29,169 nucleotides of DNA, taken from the IMG/VR virus record IMGVR_UViG_3300045003_000248, positions 1 to 29,169 of that record; one strand, written 5' to 3'. Within the stretch, counting starts at the first letter, position 1. Every line of letters starts with the position of its first letter. Shown in pieces: positions 8,410 to 16,158 of this stretch. The translations under genes and the position numbers were made by a program. The DNA is from a virus. The notes under the pieces are model-generated. The model was not told the origin of the DNA. It was given only the letters and a program-made list of their open reading frames with translations, and searched no databases.

Positions 8410-8796
8410 TCAGAACGGATACGGCGCAACGTCGAGGAGATCGGATGTCGCCGGGAAGAACATGGACCCGCCGGTATCTCCGCCGATCAATTTCCGCTGG
8501 TACGCGGACGAGGTGTAGAGCGCACGCGACACCCCGCGCATCGCCTCCACCAGAGCCTGGAGACTGGTCGGGCCGACGCCCCGCCCCTTCACCGACACAG
8601 GCGCGTCGATCGAATAGGCGCAGCTCCAGCGCTCGCCGACCGCTTCGGGCACGGGCGCATAGATCCGGATCCACATCACCCGCTCTGAGAAGCGAACCTC
8701 GCGATAGTCTTCCGCGATCAGCCGCCGCCGGTCCCATCGCGAGCGCCGTGGGGCGGAAGGCAGAGAACGCCGGTCAGAATGGATACGGCGCGTCAT
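8410..8796 (-). CDS. Paralogue 3 of small accessory family (APYPF end)
   Basis: A 128-aa protein from ATG 8796 (a GTG at 8808 is also possible), overlapping the end of the upstream paralogue. It matches that paralogue across its length: LIAEDYREVRFSE, IYAPVPE, WSC, GPTSLQAL, LYTSSAYQRK, a GGSMFFP block and the identical C-terminus APYPF. The Arg-rich N-terminus (residues 1-25) is absent from the paralogue and may be an artefact of a start inside the overlap. Function unknown. Tandem copies beside a protein with a toxin-like C-terminus could be immunity proteins (inference). Confidence 0.55.
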   Translation of the reverse strand: MTRRIHSDRRSLPSAPRRSRWDRRRLIAEDYREVRFSERVMWIRIYAPVPEAVGERWSCAYSIDAPVSVKGRGVGPTSLQALVEAMRGVSRALYTSSAYQRKLIGGDTGGSMFFPATSDLLDVAPYPF

Positions 8797-9094
8797 TGAG
8801 GAAGACACTCACCGCAGGCACACCGAGGTCCCCACCAAACTGCCCGTTCCACCCGAGCTCCTTTCGACGATAGACGGTCGAAGCGTAGAGGATGATCGAA
8901 AGCATCTTCAGCCCAAGCTCCAGAGCCTGAAGACTCGTGGCGCCATAAGCCTTCGGCGGCCCGGCAAAACGCTCGTCGAGCTCGACCCGGCAACTCCAGG
9001 TGCAGCCGTCCGGCTCAAGCACCGGCTCATAGAGGCGAGCGCAGACCTTCTCGTCCGAGAAGGAAAGATCGAAGACCTGTTCCGCGACGACCCG
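8774..9094 (-). CDS. Paralogue 2 of small accessory family
   Basis: A 106-aa protein from GTG 9094, chosen for an AGAGG site five bases upstream; the frame is open to GTG 9142. It begins RVVAEQVFDLSFSDEKVCARLYEP, has a central WSCRVELDE, then YGATSLQALELGL, LYASTVYRRK and ends APYPF. It shares this order with the next gene and its N-terminal third with the 68-aa gene upstream. A perfect LexA box lies 68 bases before this start. I recognise no catalytic motif. An antitoxin or immunity role is a hypothesis from context. Confidence 0.6.
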   Translation of the reverse strand, partial: RVVAEQVFDLSFSDEKVCARLYEPVLEPDGCTWSCRVELDERFAGPPKAYGATSLQALELGLKMLSIILYASTVYRRKELGWNGQFGGDLGVPAVSVFLNDAPYPF

Positions 9095-9161
9095 CACCGA
9101 AGCCTCTGAACACCTCACACTCGACACCGGGATACTCAACACACCCGCGCGGAAAGATCAA

Positions 9162-9176
9162 GAACAAATAGCGAAC
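9162..9176 (-). promoter_or_regulatory. LexA (SOS) box, perfect direct repeat
   Basis: The plus strand reads GAAC-AAATAGC-GAAC, i.e. GTTC-N7-GTTC on the minus strand, the established alphaproteobacterial LexA operator. It lies 68 bases upstream of the chosen start of the paralogue-2 gene, in a 105-base gap of lower GC. Damage-inducible control of paralogues 2 and 3 is the likely meaning. Confidence 0.7.
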
Positions 9177-9199
9177 ACACTACCCCCAGGAGGCAGGCT

Positions 9200-9406
9200 T
9201 CAGAGCGAGGGCTCATTTCGCAACTGCTGGCAGAGAGCGCCCAAGCTCGAAAGAATGTCGGCGACCACATCAGCGTCGCCTGCCTGGTCCCCGGTCAGCG
9301 TGCCACGTCGCGCAGGCTGGTAGATGCACGCCCGCACCTTCTCATCCGACTGCGGCAGCTCAAACGCGAAGCACCGTAAATCAAGAACATAAGGGAAGAT
9401 ACTCAA
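9200..9406 (-). CDS. Truncated paralogue 1 of small accessory family
   Basis: A 68-aa protein from TTG 9406, immediately after the stop of the Cys-rich mosaic gene. Residues about 7-33 (LDLRCFAFELPQSDEKV then IYQPA) align with the N-terminal part of paralogue 2 (FDLSFSDEKV then LYEP). The TSLQAL region is only faintly recognisable (ILSSLGALCQQL) and the LY.S..Y to APYPF end is missing. It is therefore a shortened or decayed copy. The ribosome site is weak and coupling to the upstream stop is likely if it is translated. Confidence 0.45.
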   Translation of the reverse strand: MSIFPYVLDLRCFAFELPQSDEKVRACIYQPARRGTLTGDQAGDADVVADILSSLGALCQQLRNEPSL

Positions 9407-9407
9407 G

Positions 9408-10193
9408 TCACCACTCGGGGTAACAACTCGCGGCGACAGGATCCCACTGGGTATTCAGGCGAGGATAAGCGACCTCGCCGTCGCTACTGGTACAGTGGGC
9501 GTAGCGGTTATTCCGACTTTCCCAACAACAGCGGCGCGAGTCCAGATCGTAGGGCGATATTGCGTCGCAAATTATCTCATCGTTAGCAGATTGAATATCG
9601 CACTGCCTGAACTCCCTATGCGCCCGGCGCGACCCGGATCCGATGTTCGGCGCTTGCGCAGCCTGAGGTCCCGAAAGGACACCGGCGCCGCGTGCAGCGT
9701 TGACAAGCATAGAAAGCGGAGGCGGGAGCAGCAACGCGTCCATGCCGGGCGGCACAGGAATGCGCGGCGCTGGACTGGTCGCGCCCGGCGTTACGGCCGG
9801 GGGCAGCTTCGAATGGCAGGTCGGGCAGGACAGTTCGTTGGCGGCGACCTGAATAGGCGGTGAAGCCCCCCGAGAGCCCGTCGGCGCGGACATCGCGCGG
9901 ACAGCGGGCGCCCAGTCGAAATCGCCGCCTAAGTCCGCTTGAGCCACCGCCGGCGGTAATCCTGCGGCGGCCGCGGCGGTGTCGCTGCCGGTTGCCTGCC
10001 CGCCGGCCGCAGCCATCTGCCCCGGCGCCTGCCGCGCCATGAACGCGCGGTAGCCGCTGCCGAACAGGCCCGCGGGCTGGCCGGAACCGCCATAGGGCGA
10101 GGCCGAGCCGCCCGCGCCGGATTGCGCCAAAAGCTGGATCAGATCGTCGAGGGACGGGCGCGCGCCGGCTGATCCCGACGGCATGAGTGTCAT
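9408..10193 (-). CDS. Mosaic virion protein with Cys-rich toxin-like C-terminus
   Basis: A 261-aa protein. An N-terminal helix (DDLIQLLAQ, 16-24) is followed by GLFGSGYRAFMARQAP (42-57), which matches the module in the lysozyme and transglycosylase genes upstream. A Pro/Ala/Gly-rich linker holds SCPTCHSK (C123, C126). The C-terminal domain (about 194-261) has cysteines 198, 209, 222, 223, 234 and 257 in the order C..Q..D...C....RRCCW......RYAHC....P.LNT. That pattern recalls cysteine modules at the ends of Rhs-type polymorphic toxins (from memory). It follows the capsid gene and precedes small tandem paralogues. A packaged effector is inference. Confidence 0.6.
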   Translation of the reverse strand: MTLMPSGSAGARPSLDDLIQLLAQSGAGGSASPYGGSGQPAGLFGSGYRAFMARQAPGQMAAAGGQATGSDTAAAAAGLPPAVAQADLGGDFDWAPAVRAMSAPTGSRGASPPIQVAANELSCPTCHSKLPPAVTPGATSPAPRIPVPPGMDALLLPPPLSMLVNAARGAGVLSGPQAAQAPNIGSGSRRAHREFRQCDIQSANDEIICDAISPYDLDSRRCCWESRNNRYAHCTSSDGEVAYPRLNTQWDPVAASCYPEW

Positions 10194-10275
10194 CGGGTTG
10201 ATTTTCCTGATTGTCGGGATCAGGCCCGGGGGGCGACCTCGCGCAGCAACCGGGCGAGAACTTCAGCGCATCACC

Positions 10276-10300
10276 CCGCCCGGCCGCTCAGGCCGGGCGG
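10276..10300 (-). terminator. Strong hairpin after the capsid gene
   Basis: A perfect 10-bp GC stem (CCGCCCGGCC / GGCCGGGCGG) with a 5-base loop begins about 12 bases after the capsid stop codon on the minus strand. No U-tract follows, so it may slow or partly stop transcription, or protect the 3' end of the abundant capsid mRNA. Such hairpins after major capsid genes are common in phage operons. Confidence 0.6.
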
Positions 10301-10311
10301 AGCACACGCCG

Positions 10312-11268
10312 CTACTGAAGGTCGGCGATGACGAAGTGGGCCTTCTCGTTGGCGCACTCGAAGGCGGCTTCGTGGGTCATGATCTGCTTCTGGCTGTCGC
10401 CGGTCTTGGCCAGGTCATCGGTCTTGAAGCCGTCGAGGGTGGCGACCGCCGCATACTCCGGGTCCACCGCCACCATGTCGCGGGTCAGGCCGTATGGGTG
10501 CGGCACCAGCATCAGCTGGCCGAAGTCGCCGACGTAGACCTCGGCGCCGGCGATGATCGTCGCCTGCTCGCGGCCCTTCACGTCGGCGCGGATCCCGGCG
10601 ATGCCGGTGAAGGCCGAGAACTCCTGCTTCTGCACCGGGCCCATGAAGGCGATCGAGGGATTGGCGCCGTTGGAGAAGGCGTTGGCCCAGGCCGCCTTCA
10701 GCAGCGCCTCGGTGAAGGTCCGCGGCGTGCCGTTGGTGGCTGCATTGACCACGCCGGTGGCGAAGCCGCCGCTGGCGCCGGAGGTCCCACGCGAGACGTT
10801 GCTGGTCAGCCAGGCCAGGATCCCCGCCGTGCCGCGGGCGGTCGCGCCGGACTCCGCCCCCGAGGCGAAGTTGCCGATCATCCTGGCCTCCATGTCGCGG
10901 CGCAGCTCGATGCCCTTGCGCACCTTCTGGCGGTTGACCTCCGACTTGCGGCCGGCCTTGTCGACCACCTCCTGGGTGCGCGAGACGCCCAGGGTCTTGC
11001 GGAAGATCTGGCAGTAGTTGCCGACGCGCGTGGTGTTGTTCGGCGCGTCCAGCGTGGCGACGTCGTCGCCCTCCAGCTGGGCGTTGTTGGGGTTGGGCGT
11101 GGCCAGGGTCTCGGTCTGCCATTCGTGATAGCGGGCCGAGGCCTTCTTCTTGCCGATCGCCGAGATGAACGGCGTCTTCTCCGGCGCCACGCGATAGATG
11201 GTGTCCTCCAGGTCCTCGCGGTCGCCTGTGGCGTTCAGCGTGGTGGAGAGATTGGTCGGAGCCGTCAT
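10312..11268 (-). CDS. Major capsid protein (DUF5309/SU10-like)
   Basis: A 318-aa protein. It starts TNLSTTLNATGDREDLEDTIYRVAPEKTPFISAIG (read in pieces, residues 5-39), a hallmark of the DUF5309 capsid family, continues with HEWQTETLATPNPNNA (48-63), and has a C-terminal VYVGDFGQLMLVPH strand region. The family adopts the HK97 fold and builds the icosahedral head. The start has GAGGAG ten bases upstream and lies five bases after the scaffold stop. Order scaffold-capsid-hairpin is standard. This is one of the most secure calls in the window. Confidence 0.92.
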   Translation of the reverse strand: MTAPTNLSTTLNATGDREDLEDTIYRVAPEKTPFISAIGKKKASARYHEWQTETLATPNPNNAQLEGDDVATLDAPNNTTRVGNYCQIFRKTLGVSRTQEVVDKAGRKSEVNRQKVRKGIELRRDMEARMIGNFASGAESGATARGTAGILAWLTSNVSRGTSGASGGFATGVVNAATNGTPRTFTEALLKAAWANAFSNGANPSIAFMGPVQKQEFSAFTGIAGIRADVKGREQATIIAGAEVYVGDFGQLMLVPHPYGLTRDMVAVDPEYAAVATLDGFKTDDLAKTGDSQKQIMTHEAAFECANEKAHFVIADLQ

Positions 11269-11273
11269 GGGCT

Positions 11274-12266
11274 CTAGTCTCCTCGGGCGTTGAGCAGGGC
11301 GACGGCGTCCTCGATCGATCGCGACTTGGCGAAGCGGCTCTTGGCCTGCGCCGCCCTGCGGGCTTTGGGATCGACCGGTCCGGCCGACGCCCCGCCCCTG
11401 GCGAGGGGCCGGGTCGCGGCCGGAGCCGATCTTGGGGTGGAGGCGGACGCCTTGGCCTTGGCCTGGGCCTGGTCCCAGAGCATCGCCTTGCGCGCGAGGC
11501 TCATCTCGAGCGCCGAGATCGCCAGCAGGGCGTCGGGCGGAACGCCGTGGCCGTGCAGGTAGCGGGTGACCTCGGTGCGCCGCTCGGCCCCGCTCTGGGG
11601 GTGGGCGAGCTCCGGGTCGAGCCCCCTCAGCTTCTCGAATTCGGCGGCGACATAGGCGTTGTGGCTCGCCTGCCGCGCCGCGAGCGCCGCCTGCGAAGCG
11701 CGATGCAGCCTGGCCTTGTCGGCCTCGTGCTGCGCGCGCGCCGCCTGGGCGGCCTCGGGGCCATGCGCCTGGGCGAAAGCCGCCCAGTCCGGCTCGCCTC
11801 GCCAGCGGGCCTGGAACTGGGCGAGCGCCTCGGGCAGCAGGTCGGCGAGTTCGCGGGCAAGCCCACGCGCCTCCGTCGCTTCCTTCAGGGCCGCCTCGCG
11901 CACGGCGTGCGCCTCGGCCTTGGTCCTGGCTGCGGCTTCCTCCCTCGGCCCCTCCTGCGACAGCACGACGGCCTGCAGGTCGGGATCGAGCTCGGCGAAC
12001 CGGGCCTTGGCGTCCTTCGACCAGTACTTCGGCGGCTCCAGGCGATCGACGTCGCCCTCCTCCGCCTCGGTTTCATCCTCTCCGTCGGCCGGGTCTTCGG
12101 CCCAGTCGCCGGTCTCCTCGGGCGCACTGGCCGCGCCCTCGAAATCGTCATCGGCTGCAGGGACCTCGTCCCCCTGCCCGCGCTCGGAACAGCGCCGGTT
12201 CAACAGCGCCACGGCCTCGTCTAGCGACAGCGCGCCGCCCTGCGGCGCCTCAGCGGCCTCAGCCAT
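11274..12266 (-). CDS. Capsid scaffolding protein
   Basis: A 330-aa protein directly before the capsid gene. The first 90 residues are strongly acidic (for example GDWAEDPADGEDETEAEEGD), then comes EPPKYWSKDAKARFAELDPD (about 77-96), a motif frequent in podoviral scaffolds, and a long Ala/Glu/Arg-rich coiled coil (about 100-230). The C-terminus is basic and helical. The element AVALLN occurs near both ends (LDEAVALLNRR around 15-25 and IEDAVALLNARG at the C-terminus). The first residues (AEAAEAPQGGALS) resemble those of the phage GH24 protein at 13835-14875. Confidence 0.85.
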   Translation of the reverse strand: MAEAAEAPQGGALSLDEAVALLNRRCSERGQGDEVPAADDDFEGAASAPEETGDWAEDPADGEDETEAEEGDVDRLEPPKYWSKDAKARFAELDPDLQAVVLSQEGPREEAAARTKAEAHAVREAALKEATEARGLARELADLLPEALAQFQARWRGEPDWAAFAQAHGPEAAQAARAQHEADKARLHRASQAALAARQASHNAYVAAEFEKLRGLDPELAHPQSGAERRTEVTRYLHGHGVPPDALLAISALEMSLARKAMLWDQAQAKAKASASTPRSAPAATRPLARGGASAGPVDPKARRAAQAKSRFAKSRSIEDAVALLNARGD

Positions 12267-12451
12267 TCATCACCTTGTGTGTTGGAGCGCGGGCGAGCAG
12301 CTGCGCGCGCTCGCCGCACGCCGAAAGCCCGCGAAATGTGCCGATCGGCGGCCGCGCCTCGGCGCGGTCAGCGCCCTGGCGCCACCCGGCGCTCAACCTG
12401 GTTAGTTCAGGAACAAATCGCCAATGGCGGCGCCTTTCGGACGTTCCGCGG

Positions 12452-13207
12452 CTAATCTTGGTTGATCGCCGTCAGGTTCCCCGCGCCGTCGAACCAAAGC
12501 TCGCCGTTGCTGACCATCGCCAGACCCTCGTGTACGAACATCTCGTGAGGAACGGCCTCCCGGATCTTCGTCATCACCGCGGGTGTGAAGATGCTGGGCC
12601 AGCGGGCAAGAAACGACTGCTTGTCGCGGATCATCCGGCGTCCATGGCCATTGACGGCCAGCGGAAAGGATACGAATCGCGCCGCGGCGTTGCGGTCGCC
12701 GCTCATGACGGCTTGAAGGAACTGGCGAACCCTCGCCTCATAAGCCGCGTCGGTCAGGTCAGGTGCGTCGTACAGACGACCCGCATCCATTTTGTACCAG
12801 TCAAGATCGAACTTGACCGTCGCGGTCTCGTCGCCCTTTGTCGCGCGCCCAACGAAGCTGCTCGCCGTGAAGAAGGTCGGAGGCTCGAGCCCGTCACGCG
12901 CGGGCGGCAAGTCATCGGTGGCGTGAAGCGTGAACATGCGTCCGTCCGCGCCTTCTAGAACCAGCTGCGCGCCGTCGAAGTGTCCTCTGAGCGGATGGTC
13001 GACGAGGTCGTTCACCAGGAAGTAGTGGGCCGCCTCGACCGTCTCGTCATCGCGCAGGGTGATCTGCAGGCCCGCACGAGCCGCGCCGACCACACCGAAC
13101 AGTTCGTAGACGCCGCCCCTCCCCTCGGCGCAGGCGCCCAACGCCGCGCCTGTCGCGAGCAAAAAGGCCGCTCCGGCGAATATGCTTCGTCGTCCGCACA
13201 GCGACAT
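12452..13207 (-). CDS. Exported (possibly lipo-) protein with NTF2-like C-terminus
   Basis: A 251-aa protein from ATG 13207, chosen for TGAGGA five bases upstream and for the signal sequence it begins (residues 1-26). The signal ends LGAC, a possible lipobox with C26. Residues about 30-150 are beta-rich. The C-terminal part (about 155-250: RQFLQAVMSGDRNAAARFVS, then SFLARWPSIFT and VHEGLAMVSNGELWF) resembles NTF2-like periplasmic domains of unknown function. An alternative ATG at 13252 would overlap the upstream gene by 13 bases. It sits in the capsid-operon cassette; a cell-envelope or superinfection role is possible but unproven. Confidence 0.65.
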   Translation of the reverse strand: MSLCGRRSIFAGAAFLLATGAALGACAEGRGGVYELFGVVGAARAGLQITLRDDETVEAAHYFLVNDLVDHPLRGHFDGAQLVLEGADGRMFTLHATDDLPPARDGLEPPTFFTASSFVGRATKGDETATVKFDLDWYKMDAGRLYDAPDLTDAAYEARVRQFLQAVMSGDRNAAARFVSFPLAVNGHGRRMIRDKQSFLARWPSIFTPAVMTKIREAVPHEMFVHEGLAMVSNGELWFDGAGNLTAINQD

Positions 13208-13239
13208 CGCCGTCCTCAGGCCTGCTGAAGCCGCCCTGC

Positions 13240-13722
13240 TCACCAGTCGCATTTCGGGCCGAGGCCCGTTTCGTACAGGTCCTTCGGATCACTCGGCGAG
13301 GGCCCCGCGTAGGCGCTCGCAGGGAAGTGCACGACACCAACTGCTGCACCGGCGCCTTGGCCGCCGTCGCATGCGTCGACCGGTGCTGGAACAACGTCGG
13401 CGCCGTGCGGGGTGACACGGATATGAGCGACGCACGGCCGTCCCGGCGCTGATGAAAAGTCCATCGACCGGTAGATCCATTCATGTCCACGTCGCTGGGC
13501 GACGCCGACGAGACCGGCGTTGTCGCCATCCGGCATCCAGTGGGAGAGGCCAAAATCCAGATCGCCGTCCGCCCGCTCCTTGGCGGCAAAGAGCACGGAT
13601 CCGCCGCCTTCCAGCTTCCTGCAGTAGCTCACGCTCAGTCTTCCCGCCGAGGCGCCGGGCGTGGGAATTAACGCGCAGCACAGGGCGGCGGCGCTCGATG
13701 CAAGCACAATGATCCTGTTCAC
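13240..13722 (-). CDS. Secreted 160-aa protein of unknown function
   Basis: A 160-aa protein with a clear signal peptide: a short basic start, hydrophobic core (residues 4-19) and ASA-G cleavage site near residue 26. The mature part is beta-rich with cysteines at about 34, 97, 118 and 158 that could form two disulfides in the periplasm. No enzyme motif is evident. It lies just before the possible lipoprotein gene and has a degenerate LexA-like box 24 bases upstream. It is probably an accessory gene of the prophage rather than a virion component. Confidence 0.65.
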   Translation of the reverse strand: MNRIIVLASSAAALCCALIPTPGASAGRLSVSYCRKLEGGGSVLFAAKERADGDLDFGLSHWMPDGDNAGLVGVAQRRGHEWIYRSMDFSSAPGRPCVAHIRVTPHGADVVPAPVDACDGGQGAGAAVGVVHFPASAYAGPSPSDPKDLYETGLGPKCDW

Positions 13723-13745
13723 GGCCCAGCCCCGAGATTCGACCG

Positions 13746-13760
13746 GAACAAAATGAAAAC
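13746..13760 (-). promoter_or_regulatory. Degenerate LexA-like box
   Basis: The plus strand reads GAAC-AAAATGA-AAAC, one base from a perfect GAAC-N7-GAAC LexA operator. It lies 24 bases before the start of the secreted 160-aa gene, where a repressor site would be effective. The single mismatch makes binding uncertain. Confidence 0.35.
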
Positions 13761-13834
13761 TTCAGACCGAAGCTTGTCAACAGGGTTGCGACGAAGCGTG
13801 AGCCACGCCAGGCGGGCGGGGCTCGCTGGCGGTC

Positions 13835-14875
13835 TCACCGCTCGGGCGGCAGCCCTCGCAGCGCCTGCTGAAACGCCACCACACGTTTCGGCGTCTGCTT
13901 GTACCAATCCGACGGCTGGCCGGGCTTACTGGCCTTGGCGATTTCGTCCGCCGCGCCGGCGTAGTCGCCGGTCTTGATCATGCCCCAGGCCTTCGGGAAC
14001 TTTGCCCGCCACCCCGGGCCCAGCTGGAAATTGACCGACGCCAGGTGCTGGATGAAGTTCGGATCCGCGATCCCCGCCTCTGCCGCCTGGGCGTGGGCCG
14101 CCTGCAGGGCGGCCGCTCCGTCTTGCTGAAAGAACTGGTCGATCTGCGGGGCGCCAATCTCCTGCCCCGGGCTCAGATGATCTGAATCCACGACCTTGTG
14201 ACCGATGCCGACCGTAAGGTGCTGCTGACTGTCCTTGTAGACCTTCGAGTGGCTTCCCTCCTCGTGGATCAGGAGCGCCTTCAGTCGAGCGAGTTCTCGC
14301 GGATCAGCGCCGGGCCACGGCGCCACGGCGGGCGGGCTCGTCGCGGCTGCAGGCGCTCTTGTGCTCACCGGCTCCGCTTGCGGGAGCAGATCGGGCGGGC
14401 CGGCGACTGGAGGATTGATTTGCGGGCGAGTCCCGTCCGAGGTGACCGGCGTCGCTTGAACGCCCGAGCCCGTCGGCGCGCCCCCCGCCTGCATCGGCGC
14501 AGGCTCCGTCGCCGACGGCAAGTCGCCGGTCGCGGCGCCTGCTCCATTATCGGCAACGTTCTGGCCGCTCGCTGTGAAGCGAGCGAGCCAGAGCGCCGGA
14601 TCGCCTGCGCTCAAGACATTGAGCGCATCGGGGGTCGGCATGGGCGGGGCGTTGTCGGCCATGTAAGCGGCGTAACCCGAGCCGAACAGGCCGCCGCTCG
14701 GCGGCAGGCGCGCATCCTGCGCACGGGCGGCCAGATACTGCGCGATCGGGTCATCCGCAGGCTGTGGGCCGAGCTTCATGTGGCGCACGAGGGCGAGCAG
14801 GTCGGGGATCGACCAGCCGGCATCGCCTCCGGACGAGAGCGCGCCGCCGAGCGGCGCGTCAGCGGCCTCAGACAT
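13835..14875 (-). CDS. Virion-type GH24 lysozyme with shared N-terminal module
   Basis: A 346-aa protein. Residues 21-103 are the module shared with the 290-aa gene (DPIAQYLAARA, then GLFGSGYAAYMADNAPPMP, then LSAGDP..WLARFT). A Pro/Ala/Ser-rich linker covers about 104-190. Residues 194-346 form a T4-type (GH24) lysozyme with catalytic Glu206, Asp215 and Thr221 in exact E-x8-D-x5-T spacing, a following VGIGH motif and the C-terminal QTPKRVVAF helix. It would cleave the MurNAc-GlcNAc bond of peptidoglycan. It has no signal peptide, so it may be packaged as an ejection lysin or act as the endolysin. Confidence 0.85.
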   Translation of the reverse strand: MSEAADAPLGGALSSGGDAGWSIPDLLALVRHMKLGPQPADDPIAQYLAARAQDARLPPSGGLFGSGYAAYMADNAPPMPTPDALNVLSAGDPALWLARFTASGQNVADNGAGAATGDLPSATEPAPMQAGGAPTGSGVQATPVTSDGTRPQINPPVAGPPDLLPQAEPVSTRAPAAATSPPAVAPWPGADPRELARLKALLIHEEGSHSKVYKDSQQHLTVGIGHKVVDSDHLSPGQEIGAPQIDQFFQQDGAAALQAAHAQAAEAGIADPNFIQHLASVNFQLGPGWRAKFPKAWGMIKTGDYAGAADEIAKASKPGQPSDWYKQTPKRVVAFQQALRGLPPER

Positions 14876-15039
14876 TCACCACACCTTGGCTTGTTCGTTG
14901 CGAAATGAGCGCCCGACGGCGGCGCGAACCGAAAGCCGGCCCGCGTGGTCGTCGCCCTCAGGCGTATGGCGGCCGCACGGTTGCTTTGATGCTCTCGACA
15001 GACGAGGTCCCGGGCGACCGTCGCGTTCTGCGCCGCGCC

Positions 15040-15531
15040 CTATTTGTCGAAGCCGACGATTTCGCCGTCGAGCCAGGCGGTGCTCGGCGGACTGGCGCCC
15101 GCCAGGTGGATGCGGTCGCCCCACTGCGGCGTGAGGTCGAACACCACGTCGGAGCCGACGATCCGCAGGTGCTGCCCGCGCTGCATGTAATAGTGGCCGA
15201 GATAGTTCCGGTGCGCGTCGAAGATCAGGATCCGGTCCCCGCCGTGCGCGACGCCCCAGCCATGGGTTCGGGTGCGGTACGACAGCTGATAGACGTAGTA
15301 CGAAGGGCCCGTCTGCGGCTTCGTCCGCCCTATGTAGTTGATGACGAGCTCGAGCTCGCTGCAATCCATGCTGGGGCCATAGCCGCCGCGCTCCAGCGCC
15401 CCGCGCAGGCCGGCGAAGCAATCCTTAGCCGCGACGGCCGGGTGGACGTTGAAAACGCCGGCGAGCGCCAGCGTCGTCGCCAGCACCAGCATCCGCAGCT
15501 TCCGCTTCGCGCCTGCCCTCGTCGCCCTCAT
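15040..15531 (-). CDS. Secreted 163-aa protein of unknown function
   Basis: A 163-aa protein from ATG 15531, supported by GGAGGGG four bases upstream. A basic start and hydrophobic core (residues 10-28) lead to a predicted AVA-A cleavage near residue 34. The mature protein has cysteines at 38 and 57, a beta-rich region with LSYRTRTHGWGVAHGGDRIL and GHYYMQRGQHLRIV, and ends DGEIVGFDK. I do not recognise a family. It lies between the exported SLT-like gene and the GH24 gene, so a role at the cell wall or envelope is a reasonable guess. Confidence 0.6.
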   Translation of the reverse strand: MRATRAGAKRKLRMLVLATTLALAGVFNVHPAVAAKDCFAGLRGALERGGYGPSMDCSELELVINYIGRTKPQTGPSYYVYQLSYRTRTHGWGVAHGGDRILIFDAHRNYLGHYYMQRGQHLRIVGSDVVFDLTPQWGDRIHLAGASPPSTAWLDGEIVGFDK

Positions 15532-15557
15532 CCGTCCCCTCCGCGGAGCATGGCCGA

Positions 15558-15998
15558 TCAGCGGCCGCTCTTGATGTCCTGGTAGGCCTTCTCGACCTTC
15601 TCCAGGTATTGCGCATCGCCGCCGCCGTTGTAGCGCCGGATCGCTTCCTGCCAGCCGAGGAAGCGCACACGCTCGCCGTTGGCGTCGACCTGGAACGCGT
15701 GCGCCTTCAGGCACTTGAGCCCGGCCTGAATGCTCAGTTCCTGGCCCGGCGGAGCGCCTTTCGTCAGACCGGCCTCGCGCTTCAGCGCGCTCCAGTCCGC
15801 GGGATTGTTCACCTGCATCGGATCGCTGTCGTACGCCGCCTGATTGTACTCAGCCTCGACGCGGATCATCGCCCGGATCCAGTCGGGATCGAGATAAAGG
15901 TTCTCGGCGCAGGCCTGATGCCCGGCCAAGAGGACGCAGAGCGCGCCGCCGAGGACAAGTCCCCGCTCCAGCGCCCGCCGCTTCAGGTTCGGATTCAT
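15558..15998 (-). CDS. Exported SLT-like transglycosylase
   Basis: A 146-aa protein. Residues 1-31 form a signal peptide (basic RR, hydrophobic core, cleavage near QACA-E). The rest matches the C-terminal domain of the 290-aa gene just upstream: DPDWIRAMIRVE (catalytic Glu48 by alignment), DPMQVN (59-64), GWQEAIRRYNGGG and AYQDIKSGR. The E...MQ...YNGG order is that of lytic transglycosylases of the lysozyme superfamily. It would act in the periplasm on peptidoglycan. The usual ESG is EAE here, so activity needs testing. It is a duplicate in which the virion module is replaced by a signal peptide. Confidence 0.72.
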   Translation of the reverse strand: MNPNLKRRALERGLVLGGALCVLLAGHQACAENLYLDPDWIRAMIRVEAEYNQAAYDSDPMQVNNPADWSALKREAGLTKGAPPGQELSIQAGLKCLKAHAFQVDANGERVRFLGWQEAIRRYNGGGDAQYLEKVEKAYQDIKSGR

Positions 15999-16158
15999 TG
16001 CGCGAAACCGCAGTTTGCCGAAGCAGCCGCGGCCGAAGCGTTCGTCCGGGTTAGCGTCGCGGCGAGCAGTCCGCACGCCAGCAGCTCCACGCCGCGCCCC
16101 ATCTTCCCGCCCCCGCGACAGACAACCGACGGTAGACCGAAGGGGCGCAGTTGGTCAA

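Noticed and set aside
9380-9400. AAGAACATAAGGGAAGA as another LexA box
   Set aside because: Only the first GAAC half is present; the second half differs at several positions and the site is within an open frame.
12181-12205. GAAC-N7-GTTC inverted motif as a LexA site
   Set aside because: It is an inverted, not direct, repeat and lies within the scaffold coding sequence.
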